64,000 nucleotides of DNA from Proteobacteria bacterium UBA2363. GTDB taxonomy: Bacteria > Pseudomonadota > Gammaproteobacteria > Xanthomonadales > UBA2363. Under the pieces are notes generated by a model. That model searched no databases and was not told the origin of the DNA. It saw nothing but the letters and a program-made list of their open reading frames with translations. Shown here in pieces: positions 44,018 to 53,822 of this stretch. The position numbers and the translations under genes were made by a program. Numbering within the stretch: the first letter of the stretch is position 1; each line of letters begins with the position of its first letter. Location: the NCBI GenBank assembly GCA_002344355.1, contig DDTN01000019.1, positions 183,736 through 247,735 of the forward strand. Reading direction: 5' to 3'.

Positions 44018-46285
44018 TCAGAAGAAGCTGTAGCGCGCCGCCACGTACCAGTGACGCGGCCAGCCGTAGTAGGCGGTCTGGATGTTGCCGACGCTGGAGA
44101 ACTCCTGGCCGTCGACCTTGTAGACCTTGTCGGTCAGGTTGCGCACGCCGCTGCGCAGCTGCCAGCGGCCCTCCGGCGAATCCCAGGTGCCGGACAGGCC
44201 GACCAGGGCGTAGGCGCGCTGGCTCAGCACCTCGCGGTTGTCCACGCTGAGCCAGGTCTCGCCCCGGTAGGAGACGTCGCCGCCGAGGGTGAAGCTGCTG
44301 CCGTTGCCGAGGAAGAAGGTCTGGGTCGCCGCCAACCGCGCGGTCCAGTCGGGCGAGAATGGCACGTACGCGTGGAGGTCGGCCAGCGCCGGGTTCAGGT
44401 CGACGCGGGGATCGTCGAAGCGGTCGTACTCGGCGTCCAGCCAGCCGACCTGGGCGCTCAGGCGGGTGCCCTCGCCGATCACCGCCACGCCCTCGAACTC
44501 GACGCCGCGGATGGTCAGCTCGGCGGCGTTGAGGACCGGGAAAGCGAAGGTCGGGATCGGCGCGCCGGGGTTCTGGACCTCGGAGACGCGTGCCTGGAAG
44601 TCCTGGTAGTCGCTCTGGAACACCGACACGTTGCCGACCAGCCGGCGATCGTCGGAGTTCATCTTGAGGCCGGCCTCGTAGGTCCAGACGTATTCCGGAT
44701 CGAAGGTGCTGACTTCGCTGGCCGAGTTGGCGCGGCCGTTGAAGCCGCCGGACTTGAAGCCGCGGCTGGCGGAAACGTAGCCGAGCATGTTGTCGGTGAA
44801 CGACTTCTCCAGGCTCAGCGACGGCGTCAGCGCCGACCAGCTGTCGTCGATCTCGAAGGCGAAGGTGCCGTTCAGCACCGGCAGCACCCGGGAGAAGGTG
44901 CTGGTGGTCCGGAAGTAGTCCTTGGTCTCGCGCGTGTAGCGCAGGCCGGCGGACAGCGACCAGGTCGGGGCGAATTGCCAGCTGGCCTGGCCGAACACCG
45001 CCTGGCTGGTGGTGCTGAGATCGTCGTCGATGGTGCGCAGGAAGTCGATCGGCGCGCCGGCCAGGGCCAGGAAGTCGTTGGCATAGGCCTCCTGGTGCGA
45101 GGGCACGTCCTCCTTGAGGTAGTACAGGCCGAGCACGGCCTGGACGCTGCCGCCGGCGTCGTACTGGAACTGCAGCTCCTGGCTGCGCTGCTTCTGGTCG
45201 AGCTCGACCAGGACGTCGCCGAGCTGGAACTCGGAGGCGTCGATATCGATGAAGAACGAGGTCTCGAGCTGGCGCAGGGCGGTGATGCTCTTCAGGGTCC
45301 AGGCCTCGGACAGGCCCCAGTCGAAGGCGAACGAGCCGCCGGTGTGCTCGAGCTGCTGGCGCTGGCCCGGCTGGAAGGAGGTGCGCGAGCGGAAGTCGTA
45401 CTCGCCCGGATCGGGCAGGCGCAGCACCACCGGGCCGAGCACCAGGTCGGACTGCACCAGCGGCGCCTCCGGGTTGCCCAGGCTCAGCTCGTTGTCCTGC
45501 TTGGTGAAGTCGAAGCTGGTCGTCCAGCGGAACCGGTCCGACGGCGTGCCGGCGACCTTGAAGCGGATCGCCCGGTTGTCGTCGTCGTTGTAGCGGGCGT
45601 CGCTGACCTCGTCGCGGACGTAGCCGTGGTTGCGGCCGAGCACGGCGGCGACACTGGCGCCGACGGTGTCGCTCAGGGGCGTGGAGCCGTAGTAGCGCCC
45701 TTCCAGCCGGCCGTAGTCGCCGGCGGTGAACTCGGCGTCGAACATCGGCGAGTCGGAAGGCTGGCGGGTGACCAGCTTGATCGCGCCGCCGGTCGAGTTC
45801 TTGCCGTACAGCGTGCCCTGGGGCCCGCGCAACACCTCGATGCGCTCGATGTCGTACAGGCTGAACAGGCCGCCCTGGATGCGCGAGTAGTAGACGTCGT
45901 CGACATAGATGCCGACGCCGGGGTCGAAGGTCTGCAGGGCGTCGGGCTGGCCGATGCCGCGGATGAAGGCGTTGACGCTGGAGGCCGAGCCGCGGCCCTG
46001 CACGATGTTGGCGTTGGGCACCGCACCCTGCAGGCCGTCCAGGTTGCGCGCCTGCATTTCGCGCAGGTCCTCGCGGTCGAAGGCGGTGACCGCGACCGGG
46101 ATCTTCTGGATGTCCTCGGCACGGCGGCGGGCGGTGACGGTGACGGCATCCAGGCGGGTGGCGTCGCGCGCCTGCGGGCTGCGGTCCTCGCCGGCCTCGT
46201 CCTGCTGGGCGGCGACGGCGAACGGCGCGGAGACCAGGGCGGCGAGCAGGGCGGCGGACAGGCGGTTCAAGCGGGGCGTGGACAT
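44018..46285 (-). CDS. TonB-dependent receptor
   Basis: A 755-aa outer-membrane protein. It has a signal peptide (LSAALLAALVSAPFAVAAQ) and a TonB-box-like DAVTVTA. The plug domain has IPVAVTAFDREDLREM, VNAFIRGIG, GIYVDDVYYSR and IEVLRGPQGTLYGKNSTGGAI. A 22-strand barrel ends in the aromatic YVAARYSFF. The plug type is the pesticin/FyuA-like class common in this bacterial group, often for carbohydrates, catechols or siderophores. The ligand is unknown. It is divergent from a GntP-type permease, so both may serve uptake of one substrate. Confidence 0.93.
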   Translation of the reverse strand: MSTPRLNRLSAALLAALVSAPFAVAAQQDEAGEDRSPQARDATRLDAVTVTARRRAEDIQKIPVAVTAFDREDLREMQARNLDGLQGAVPNANIVQGRGSASSVNAFIRGIGQPDALQTFDPGVGIYVDDVYYSRIQGGLFSLYDIERIEVLRGPQGTLYGKNSTGGAIKLVTRQPSDSPMFDAEFTAGDYGRLEGRYYGSTPLSDTVGASVAAVLGRNHGYVRDEVSDARYNDDDNRAIRFKVAGTPSDRFRWTTSFDFTKQDNELSLGNPEAPLVQSDLVLGPVVLRLPDPGEYDFRSRTSFQPGQRQQLEHTGGSFAFDWGLSEAWTLKSITALRQLETSFFIDIDASEFQLGDVLVELDQKQRSQELQFQYDAGGSVQAVLGLYYLKEDVPSHQEAYANDFLALAGAPIDFLRTIDDDLSTTSQAVFGQASWQFAPTWSLSAGLRYTRETKDYFRTTSTFSRVLPVLNGTFAFEIDDSWSALTPSLSLEKSFTDNMLGYVSASRGFKSGGFNGRANSASEVSTFDPEYVWTYEAGLKMNSDDRRLVGNVSVFQSDYQDFQARVSEVQNPGAPIPTFAFPVLNAAELTIRGVEFEGVAVIGEGTRLSAQVGWLDAEYDRFDDPRVDLNPALADLHAYVPFSPDWTARLAATQTFFLGNGSSFTLGGDVSYRGETWLSVDNREVLSQRAYALVGLSGTWDSPEGRWQLRSGVRNLTDKVYKVDGQEFSSVGNIQTAYYGWPRHWYVAARYSFF

Positions 46286-46355
46286 GATGGCGCGGCCCTC
46301 CCGGGGCGTTTCTGTTTTGGCTGCCGGGAAGCGTAGGCCCGGCGGCCGCGGCCGG

Positions 46356-46376
46356 CACTCGTACCTTCGTACAGTG
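46356..46376. promoter_or_regulatory. Imperfect palindrome between TonB receptor and permease, candidate operator
   Basis: CACTCGTAC-CTTC-GTACAGTG forms an inverted repeat with one extra base in the left arm. It lies 71 bases before the TonB receptor start and 91 bases before the permease start, where a shared regulator could act. Confidence 0.4.
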
Positions 46377-46466
46377 TCCAGGACCGGCGTCCACGGGCCC
46401 AATGGCGCCCTGCCGTCCAGGAGGCCGCATGTCCCTGCCCCGTCCCCCGACCCCGGCCGCGCGGCG

Positions 46467-47777
46467 ATGAGCCTGTTCGGCCTGCTGCTGGGCCTGGCCC
46501 TGCTCATGGTCCTGACCATGCGCGGCATGAACCTGTTCCTGGCCAGCGCCCTGTGCGCGGTGCTGGTGGCGGTGACCGGCGGCGTCGCCCTGTTGCCCGC
46601 GCTGGCGGCGGACGACGCGCCGAACGCCCTGAACGCCTACATGCAGGGCTTCTCCGGCTTCATCGCCAACTGGTTCTTCATGTTCCTGCTCGGCGCCGTG
46701 TTCGGCAAGCTGATGGAGGACAGCGGCGCCGCCGACAGCGTCGCCCGCTGGATCACCGGCCATCTCGGCGTGCAGCGCGCCGCCCTGGCCATCGTCGCGG
46801 CCTGCGCGGTGCTGACCTACGGCGGCGTCAGCCTGTTCGTGGTGGCGTTCTCGGTCTATCCGATGGCGCTCAGCCTGTTCCGCCAGGCCGACCTGCCGCG
46901 CCGCTTCATCCCCGCGACCCTGGCCTTCGGCTCGGTGACCTTCACGATGACCTCGGCCGGCTCGCCGGAGATCCAGAACTGGATCCCGGTCGAGTACCTG
47001 GGCACCACGCACCTGGCGGCCTGGCAGGCCAGCGCGGTGGTCGCGGTGTTCATGGCGGTGACCGGCTACGCCTGGCTGGCCTGGATGCTGCGCCGCGCCC
47101 GCGCCCGCGGCGAGCGCTTCGAGGGCCGTGCCGACGACCCCGCGGTGCCGGAGCGCAGCCTGCCCTCGCCCCTGCTGTCCAGCCTGCCGCTGGCGATCGT
47201 GCTGGCGCTGGCGTTCGCCTTCCACGACGTCCTCGGCACCGCGGCGCTGATCGTCGCCCTGGGCGGCGGTTGCCTCGCCGCGTGGCTGCTCCAGTGGCGA
47301 CACGTGCAGGACGCCGGCGCCGCGTTCACCGCCGGCAGCGTCGGCGCCCTGGTGGCGATCGGCAACACCGCCGCCGTGGTCGGCTTCGGTGCCGTGGCCA
47401 GGGTGGTGCCGGGCTTCTCGCAGGTGGTCGACTTCGTCACCCACCTGCCCGGCGGCGGCCTGGTCAGCGCCGCGGTCGCGGTCAGCCTGATCGCCGGCAT
47501 GACCGGCTCGGCTTCCGGCGGCCAGGCGATCGCCCTGCCGATCCTGGCGCCGCATTTCCTGGCCCAGGGCGTCAACCCCGAGCAGCTGCACCGCGTGGTG
47601 GCGATCTCCTCGGGCTGCCTGGATTCCCTGCCGCACAACGGCTACGTGGTCACCACCATCCGCGCGATCTGCGGCGAGAGCCACCGCGCCGCCTATGGCG
47701 CCATGGCCGCCCTGACCGTGCTGGTGCCGCTGGCCGGCCTGGTGCTCTGCCTGGGGCTGTTCGCCCTCGGCCTGTGA
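46467..47777 (+). CDS. GntP-family proton/organic-acid symporter
   Basis: A 436-aa membrane protein with about 12 helices. GntP family motifs: NWFFMFLLGAVFGKLMEDSG, GGVSLFVVAFSVYPM, MTSAGSPEIQNWIPVEYLGT, GMTGSASGGQAIALPIL and SSGCLDSLPHNGYVVTTI. The family moves gluconate, D-serine or 3-hydroxybutyrate. The SGCLDSLPHNG motif is reminiscent of hydroxybutyrate permeases, but this is weak evidence. Start ATG 46467 has no clear ribosome site. Confidence 0.87.
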   Translation: MSLFGLLLGLALLMVLTMRGMNLFLASALCAVLVAVTGGVALLPALAADDAPNALNAYMQGFSGFIANWFFMFLLGAVFGKLMEDSGAADSVARWITGHLGVQRAALAIVAACAVLTYGGVSLFVVAFSVYPMALSLFRQADLPRRFIPATLAFGSVTFTMTSAGSPEIQNWIPVEYLGTTHLAAWQASAVVAVFMAVTGYAWLAWMLRRARARGERFEGRADDPAVPERSLPSPLLSSLPLAIVLALAFAFHDVLGTAALIVALGGGCLAAWLLQWRHVQDAGAAFTAGSVGALVAIGNTAAVVGFGAVARVVPGFSQVVDFVTHLPGGGLVSAAVAVSLIAGMTGSASGGQAIALPILAPHFLAQGVNPEQLHRVVAISSGCLDSLPHNGYVVTTIRAICGESHRAAYGAMAALTVLVPLAGLVLCLGLFALGL

Positions 47778-47835
47778 GGCGTCGGCGCGCGCCGTCGCCG
47801 CCGCGATCCCGGACGCCCCGGCCCCGGCGCACCGC

Positions 47836-47841
47836 TATGCT
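47836..47841 (+). promoter_or_regulatory. -10 element predicting a leaderless mRNA (hutI)
   Basis: TATGCT, 6 bases, then ATG at 47848. No Shine-Dalgarno. Confidence 0.5.
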
Positions 47842-47847
47842 TGCGTC

Positions 47848-49080
47848 ATGACCGAGACGACACCCTGGGATGCGCTGTATGTCGGCGCCCGGATCGCGAC
47901 CCTGGCCGGCGACAGCGGCTGGGGCCTGGTCGAGGACGGCGCCCTGGCGGTCCGCGACGGCGTCGTCGCCCATGTCGGCCCCGCGGCCGCCCTGCCGGCA
48001 CCGCCGGAGCGCCTGGCACGACGCGTCGTGCGCCTGGGCGGCGGCGTGCTGACGCCCGCCCTGGTCGACTGCCATACCCACCTGGTGTTCGCGGGCACCC
48101 GCAGCGGCGAGTTCCAGGCCCGCCTGGAGGGCGCCAGCTACGAGGCGATCGCCCGTGCCGGCGGCGGCATCGCCGCCACCGTGCGCGCCACCCGCGCGGC
48201 CAGCGAACAGGAACTGCTGGACGCCTCGCTGCCGCGCGCCCGCGCCCTGGCCGAGGAGGGCGTCGCCTGCATCGAGGTGAAGTCCGGCTACGGCCTGGAA
48301 CTCGACACCGAGCGGCGGATGCTGCGCGTCGCGCGGCGGATCGGCGAGGTCCTGGGCATCCAGGTGCGCACCACCTTCCTGGGCCTGCACGCCCTGCCAC
48401 CGGAATCCGCGACGCGCCGCAGCGCCTACGTCGACCAGGTCTGCGACCACTGGCTGCCGACCCTGGCCGCCGAAGGCCTGGTCGATGCCGTCGACGCCTT
48501 CTGCGAGGGCATCGGCTTCACCCCCGCGGAGACCGCCCGCTGCCTGGATGCCGCCACGGCGCTGGGCCTGCCGGTCAAGCTGCACGCCGAGCAGCTCAGC
48601 GACCAGGGCGGTGCCGCGCTGGTGGCGGCGCGGCGCGGCCTGTCGGCCGACCACCTGGAGTGGCTGGGTGCCGAGGGCATTGCCGCGATGGCCGCCGCCG
48701 GCACCGTCGCGGTGCTGCTGCCCGGCGCCTTCTACGCGCTGCGCGAGACCCGGCTGCCGCCGGTGCAGGCGCTGCGCGAGGCCGGCGTGCCGATGGCGGT
48801 GGCCACCGACCTCAATCCCGGCACCTCGCCGATGCCCTCGCTGCGCCTGGCCATGAACATGGCCTGCACGTTGTTCCGCCTGACCCCGGCCGAGGCGCTG
48901 CGCGGCGCCTGCACGAACGCCGCCCGGGCGCTCGGACTGGACCGTGAGCGCGGCCGCCTGCTGCCGGGCCAGCGCGCCGACCTGCTGCACTGGCCGGTGT
49001 CCGACCCCGCCGAGCTGCTGTACTGGATCGGCCCGCATCCGCAGCCGCGGCGGATCCTCGCGGGCCCGGCACCGGGCTGA
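47848..49080 (+). CDS. hutI: Imidazolonepropionase
   Basis: A 410-aa amidohydrolase-superfamily enzyme. Metal site LVDCHTHLVFAGTRSGEF is followed by ARAGGGIAATVRATR, CIEVKSGYGLELDTERRML, LPVKLHAEQLSDQGGAAL, SADHLEWLG and VATDLNPGTSPMPSL. It opens the imidazolone ring to N-formimino-L-glutamate in histidine degradation. No hutH, hutU or hutG is next to it, so the pathway genes are dispersed or elsewhere. Confidence 0.93.
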   Translation: MTETTPWDALYVGARIATLAGDSGWGLVEDGALAVRDGVVAHVGPAAALPAPPERLARRVVRLGGGVLTPALVDCHTHLVFAGTRSGEFQARLEGASYEAIARAGGGIAATVRATRAASEQELLDASLPRARALAEEGVACIEVKSGYGLELDTERRMLRVARRIGEVLGIQVRTTFLGLHALPPESATRRSAYVDQVCDHWLPTLAAEGLVDAVDAFCEGIGFTPAETARCLDAATALGLPVKLHAEQLSDQGGAALVAARRGLSADHLEWLGAEGIAAMAAAGTVAVLLPGAFYALRETRLPPVQALREAGVPMAVATDLNPGTSPMPSLRLAMNMACTLFRLTPAEALRGACTNAARALGLDRERGRLLPGQRADLLHWPVSDPAELLYWIGPHPQPRRILAGPAPG

Positions 49081-49091
49081 CCGGGACCCGG

Positions 49092-49121
49092 AAACGAAAA
49101 GGGCGCCGGAATCCGGCGCCC
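49092..49121 (-). terminator. Intrinsic terminator downstream of the THX gene
   Basis: On the minus strand GGGCGCCGG-ATT-CCGGCGCCC (49101-49121) is followed by TTTTCGTTT. This is the clearest rho-independent terminator in the window. It may also end hutI transcription from the other side. Confidence 0.75.
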
Positions 49122-49195
49122 TGTCCGCTGCGGCCTGGCGACGCCCGGGGGCGCGCCGGGACACCCCGGCCGTCGCCCTGGACCGTCGATGCCTG

Positions 49196-49357
49196 TCAGG
49201 CCTTCTTGCGCGCCGCGCTCTTGGCGGCCGGCTTGGCCGGCTTGGCGGCGGGGGCGGCCGGGGCCGCGCCGGTCGCGGCGCTGCCCTGGGGACGGACGTT
49301 GCCGTAGCTGCCGCGGAAGATCTTGCCGCGGCGGGATTTCTTGTCGCCCTTGCCCAT
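49196..49357 (-). CDS. 30S ribosomal protein THX
   Basis: A 53-aa protein. MGKGDKKSRRGKIFRGSYG is the THX signature: a small, very basic 30S protein. The C-terminal half is a low-complexity Ala/Lys/Pro tail (AAPAAPAAKPAKPAAKS), longer than the Thermus protein. AGGAGT lies 8-13 bases before ATG 49357. The upstream in-frame ATG at 49426 is rejected because conserved sequence starts at MGKGDKK. Confidence 0.88.
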   Translation of the reverse strand: MGKGDKKSRRGKIFRGSYGNVRPQGSAATGAAPAAPAAKPAKPAAKSAARKKA

Positions 49358-49463
49358 GGCCGGGACTCCTCGGTGTGATGATGGAAAACGGCCGCGCAGC
49401 ATAGCAGCGCGGCCGGGGTTCCGCACGACCGCCGGGCGCCCCGCGCCCGGGCCGGGAGGGCGA

Positions 49464-49991
49464 TCAGTTCGCCGGCGGCAGGATCACCTGGTCGATGACG
49501 TGGATGACGCCGTTGCTGGCCATCACGTCGGCGCTGACCACGCGCGCGCCGTTGACGGTGACGCCCTCGCCGCTGGTGGCGATGCGGACGTCGGCGCCGT
49601 TGACGGTGGTCGCCTTGTCGAGGCCGACCACCTGCTCGGCGGTGACCTTGCCGGCGACGACATGGTAGGTCAGCACGGCGACCAGACGGTCCTTGTTCTC
49701 GGGCTTGAGCAGGTCCTCGACGGTGCCGGCCGGCAGCGCCGCGAAGGCGGCGTCGGTCGGCGCGAACACGGTGAACGGGCCCGGACCCTGCAGGGTCTCG
49801 ACCAGGCCGGCGGCCTGGACGGCTGCGACCAGGGTGTTGAACTGCCCGGCGCCCGAGGCCACCGCGACGATGTCGCCGACCGGCTGGGCCTGGCTGGCGC
49901 CGCCGTGGTTGTGGGCCTGCGCCAGCGGCGCCAGGGAGGCGGTGGCCAGGGAGGAGGCAAGGGCGATGGACAGGATGCGAAGGGCGTTCAT
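49464..49991 (-). CDS. Secreted fasciclin (FAS1) domain protein
   Basis: A 175-aa protein. A signal peptide ends near LAPLAQA, followed by one FAS1 domain: FNTLVAAVQAAGLVETLQG, PFTVFAPTDAAFAALP, LTYHVVAGKV and NGVIHVIDQVILPP. FAS1 proteins are adhesion-like or ligand-binding extracellular proteins. GGAG before ATG. Divergent from the cytochrome c genes. Confidence 0.92.
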   Translation of the reverse strand: MNALRILSIALASSLATASLAPLAQAHNHGGASQAQPVGDIVAVASGAGQFNTLVAAVQAAGLVETLQGPGPFTVFAPTDAAFAALPAGTVEDLLKPENKDRLVAVLTYHVVAGKVTAEQVVGLDKATTVNGADVRIATSGEGVTVNGARVVSADVMASNGVIHVIDQVILPPAN

Positions 49992-50210
49992 GGGTCGGCG
50001 TTCTCCAGGGGGATGAGGGCCGGAAGCGTCCGGCTTGCGGCGATACTGCGCGCGCCGGTGTGGCCCTGGCGTCGCGGCCAGGTGCAGGCCACCTGCACGA
50101 ATGTGCAGCCACCGTCAGCGCCACGGACCGCGCCGGCGGCACCCTCGCGGGGCAAGCGCGGGCGCCCTCGCCATTGCCGCGGTGCCGGGGCTGGGCGCGC
50201 TGGCGGCGGC

Positions 50211-50219
50211 TGCTATACT
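50211..50219 (+). promoter_or_regulatory. Extended -10 promoter for the cytochrome c pair
   Basis: TGCTATACT (TGn plus TATACT) gives a predicted start near 50226 and a 26-base leader with CCGGAG before the ATG. It is one of the best -10 matches in this GC-rich window. Confidence 0.6.
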
Positions 50220-50251
50220 CGCGCCCCTCGTTTCGCCCCTGGTTCCGGAGC

Positions 50252-50575
50252 ATGAAGCCCATCCCGCTCATCCTTTCCGTTCTCGCCGCGCTGGCGACCG
50301 GCAACGCCCTGGCCGCCGAAAGCGACGAGGGCCGGCAGCTCGCCTACACCTGCACCGGCTGCCACGGCATTCCCGGCTACAAGAACGTGTACCCCCACTA
50401 CCACGTGCCGCGCATCGCCGGCCAGACCCGGGAATACCTGGTGGCTGCGTTGCGCGCCTACCAGTCCGGCGAACGTGCCCACCCGACCATGCGCGCCCAG
50501 GGCGAGAGCCTGAGCGAGGCGGAGATCGAGCAGATCGCCACCTTCCTGGCCAACCACGGGAGCGCCCGCCGATGA
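50252..50575 (+). CDS. Class I cytochrome c (c553/c4-type), first of two
   Basis: A 107-aa protein. Signal peptide to about NALAA, heme site CTGCHG, axial Met in HPTMRAQGESLSEAEI, and a C-terminal helix IATFLANHG. One heme. Periplasmic electron carrier. It overlaps the second cytochrome gene by 4 bases. Confidence 0.9.
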   Translation: MKPIPLILSVLAALATGNALAAESDEGRQLAYTCTGCHGIPGYKNVYPHYHVPRIAGQTREYLVAALRAYQSGERAHPTMRAQGESLSEAEIEQIATFLANHGSARR

Positions 50576-50907
50576 TCCGCGTCCTCACCACCCTGGCGGT
50601 TCTGGCCGTCATGGTTCCCGCCATCGGCCAGGCCGGCGACGTCGAGCGCGGCCGCGAGAAGTCGGTGGTCTGTCAGGCCTGCCACGGCCCCGACGGCAAC
50701 GGCGTCGGCGACCCTCAGTACCCGGTGCTGGCCGGGCAGTACGCCGACTACCTCGCCCACGCGCTGCGCTCCTACCGCACCGGCGAGCGCCAGAACGTCA
50801 TCATGCAGGGCTTCGTCGCCACCCTGAGCGAGCAGGACATCCGCGACCTGTCCGCCTTCTACGCCGCCCAGTCCGGTCCGCTCACCGACCTGCGCGACCT
50901 CAAGTAG
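50572..50907 (+). CDS. Class I cytochrome c (c553/c4-type), second of two
   Basis: A 111-aa protein. Signal peptide to about AIGQA, heme site CQACHGPDGNG, LAGQYADYLAHALRSYRTGER and a Met-containing loop (NVIMQGFVATLSEQDIRDLSAFYA). The pair resembles the two halves of diheme cytochrome c4, here on separate, translationally coupled genes. Confidence 0.9.
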   Translation: MIRVLTTLAVLAVMVPAIGQAGDVERGREKSVVCQACHGPDGNGVGDPQYPVLAGQYADYLAHALRSYRTGERQNVIMQGFVATLSEQDIRDLSAFYAAQSGPLTDLRDLK

Positions 50908-50986
50908 CGGCGCGATCGCGCAGCCGCCGCAGGGTGCCGGCCGCGCCCTGCGCGGCCAACACCCGCCGGCCCGCTGCCGCGCCGGT

Positions 50987-51571
50987 TCACGCGAAGTACG
51001 GTGCGGCGCCGCTGGCGTGGTCGGTGGCGTCGCGCACCGCGGTGACTTCCGGGATGCGCTCGCGCAGGGTGCGCTCGATGCCCTCGCGCAGGGTCACGCT
51101 GACCATGCCGCAGCCCTGGCAGCCGCCGCCGAAGCGCAGCACCACCTCGCCCTGCGCGGTGACCTCCTCGAGGGCGACCCGGCCGCCGTGGCCGGCCAGC
51201 TGCGGGTTGATCTCGTTCTCCAGCAGCCAGCGGATGCGCTCGACCAGGCCGGCATCGGCCGCCGGCGCCGCCGCCCGCAGGGCCGGCGCCCGGATGCTGA
51301 GCTGTTCGCCGGTGCCTTCGCTGCGCAGGGCGATCTCCGCCTGGTCGAGGAACGGCGCGGATTCGGCATCGACGTAGAAGGTCAGCCCGTCGCAGACATC
51401 GACCTGCCATTCGTCGCCGAGCAGGTCGGTGCGCTCGCAATAGCGCAGCGCGACATCGGCGCGCGCGGTGCCGGGCGCCACGGCGCTGAGGTGGATGCCG
51501 ATGATGTCGTCGCCCTGGCGGGCGAGGAGGGTTCGGAAGTAGGCCTGGGCCCTGGCGTCGACGTGGATCAT
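50987..51571 (-). CDS. nfuA: Fe-S biogenesis protein NfuA
   Basis: A 194-aa protein. An N-terminal degenerate A-type domain (IHLSAVAPGTARADVALRYC, LTFYVDAESAPFLDQAEI) precedes a C-terminal Nfu domain with the cluster-binding CxxC in RFGGGCQGCGMVSVTLREGIE. It carries 4Fe-4S clusters to target proteins under stress. No Shine-Dalgarno; an extended -10 sits 6 bases before ATG. Confidence 0.94.
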   Translation of the reverse strand: MIHVDARAQAYFRTLLARQGDDIIGIHLSAVAPGTARADVALRYCERTDLLGDEWQVDVCDGLTFYVDAESAPFLDQAEIALRSEGTGEQLSIRAPALRAAAPAADAGLVERIRWLLENEINPQLAGHGGRVALEEVTAQGEVVLRFGGGCQGCGMVSVTLREGIERTLRERIPEVTAVRDATDHASGAAPYFA

Positions 51572-51577
51572 GGCGAA

Positions 51578-51586
51578 ATCGTACCA
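51578..51586 (-). promoter_or_regulatory. Extended -10 predicting a leaderless nfuA mRNA
   Basis: On the minus strand TGG-TACGAT, then TTCGCC (6 bases), then ATG at 51571. No ribosome-binding site. Confidence 0.55.
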
Positions 51587-51623
51587 GAACGGTCCCGTTT
51601 GCCGGCGCGGCGCGCGGCGGAGC

Positions 51624-52700
51624 TCAGCCGTGGTCGCGCTGGAAGCCCGCCATGTAGTCGACCAGGGCCTCGACGCCGGCCATCGGCATGGCGTTGTAGA
51701 GGCTGGCGCGCATGCCGCCGACGGCGCGATGGCCCTTGAGGCCGATCAGGCCGGCGGCCTCGGCGCCGGCCAGGAACAGCGGATCCAGGGCCGCGTCGTG
51801 CAGCTGGAACGGCACGTTCATCCAGGACCGTGCCGAGGCGGCCACCTGGTTCCGGTAGAAGCCGCCGGAGCCGTCGATGGCGGCATACAGGCGCGCCGAT
51901 TTGGCCTGGTTGCGGGCGGCCATCGCCGCCAGGCCGCCCTGCTCGTGCAGCCACTGGAAGACCAGTCCGGCCAGGTACCAGGCGAAGGTCGGCGGCGTGT
52001 TCAGCAGCGAGCCGCTGGCGGCGTGGCGGTCGTAGCGGAAGATGTCCGGAAGCGAATCCGGCGCCCGCGCCAGCAGGTCGCGCCGCACCAGCAGCACGAC
52101 CAGGCCGGACGGGCCGATGTTCTTCTGCGCGCAGGCGTAGATGACCCCGTAGCGGGCGACATCGACCGGTCGCGACAGCAGGGTCGAGGACATGTCGGCC
52201 ACCAGCGGCACCCCGCCGGTGTCGGGCGGGGCATGGAACTCGACGCCATGGATGGTCTCGTTGGGCGTGACGTGGACGTAGGCGGCGCCGGGGTCGAGGT
52301 CGATCCGGTCGGGCAGGTCGCGGAAGCCGCCGGCCTCGCTGCTGGCGGCGACGCGCACGGTGCAGACCCGGGCCGCCTCGGCCATGGCGCGCACGCCCCA
52401 GTGGCCGGTCAGCACGTAGTCGGCGCGGCCGCCGGCGGCGATGTTCATCGGCACCTGGGCGAAGTGCTGGGTGGCGCCGCCCTGCAGGAACAGGACCGCA
52501 TGGTCGTCGGGCACCGCCAGCAGGCTGCGCAGGTCGGCCTCGGCACGGGCGGCCATCGCCTCGAACGCCTTGCCCCGGTGCGAGACCTCCATCACCGAGG
52601 CGCGTTCCCCGCCCCATTCCAGCAGCTCCGCACGCGCGCGCTCCAGGACGGCCTCGGGAAGCGCGGCCGGACCGGCGCTGAAGTTGTGGGCTCGGGACAT
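51624..52700 (-). CDS. serC: Phosphoserine aminotransferase
   Basis: A 358-aa PLP enzyme. NFSAGPAALPEAVLERA, VSHRGKAFEAMAARAE, FLQGGATQHFAQVPMN, HVTPNETIHGVEF, VADMSSTLLSRP, PLP lysine in CAQKNIGPSGL (Lys 193) and MNVPFQL are present. It makes phosphoserine in serine synthesis and can act in pyridoxine synthesis. It stands alone, away from serA-pheA. Confidence 0.95.
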   Translation of the reverse strand: MSRAHNFSAGPAALPEAVLERARAELLEWGGERASVMEVSHRGKAFEAMAARAEADLRSLLAVPDDHAVLFLQGGATQHFAQVPMNIAAGGRADYVLTGHWGVRAMAEAARVCTVRVAASSEAGGFRDLPDRIDLDPGAAYVHVTPNETIHGVEFHAPPDTGGVPLVADMSSTLLSRPVDVARYGVIYACAQKNIGPSGLVVLLVRRDLLARAPDSLPDIFRYDRHAASGSLLNTPPTFAWYLAGLVFQWLHEQGGLAAMAARNQAKSARLYAAIDGSGGFYRNQVAASARSWMNVPFQLHDAALDPLFLAGAEAAGLIGLKGHRAVGGMRASLYNAMPMAGVEALVDYMAGFQRDHG

Positions 52701-52850
52701 GGCGGTGACGGGCCTGGGAGGGAGTTGCCGGCGATTATGCCGCAGCGCAACACCACCTGCCGCAGGCGCGTTCCACCGGGGCGCCGGACGGCCTGACCTC
52801 GTCTTGACCGGGTCGGTGGCACGATGGCGGTGTCCTGCCAGGAGCCAGCG

Positions 52851-53821
<971 letters not shown>

Positions 53822-53822
<1 letters not shown>

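Noticed and set aside
49081..49121. Hairpin after hutI as the hutI terminator
   Set aside because: The T-run follows the stem only on the minus strand, so it is primarily the THX terminator; a role for hutI is possible but secondary.
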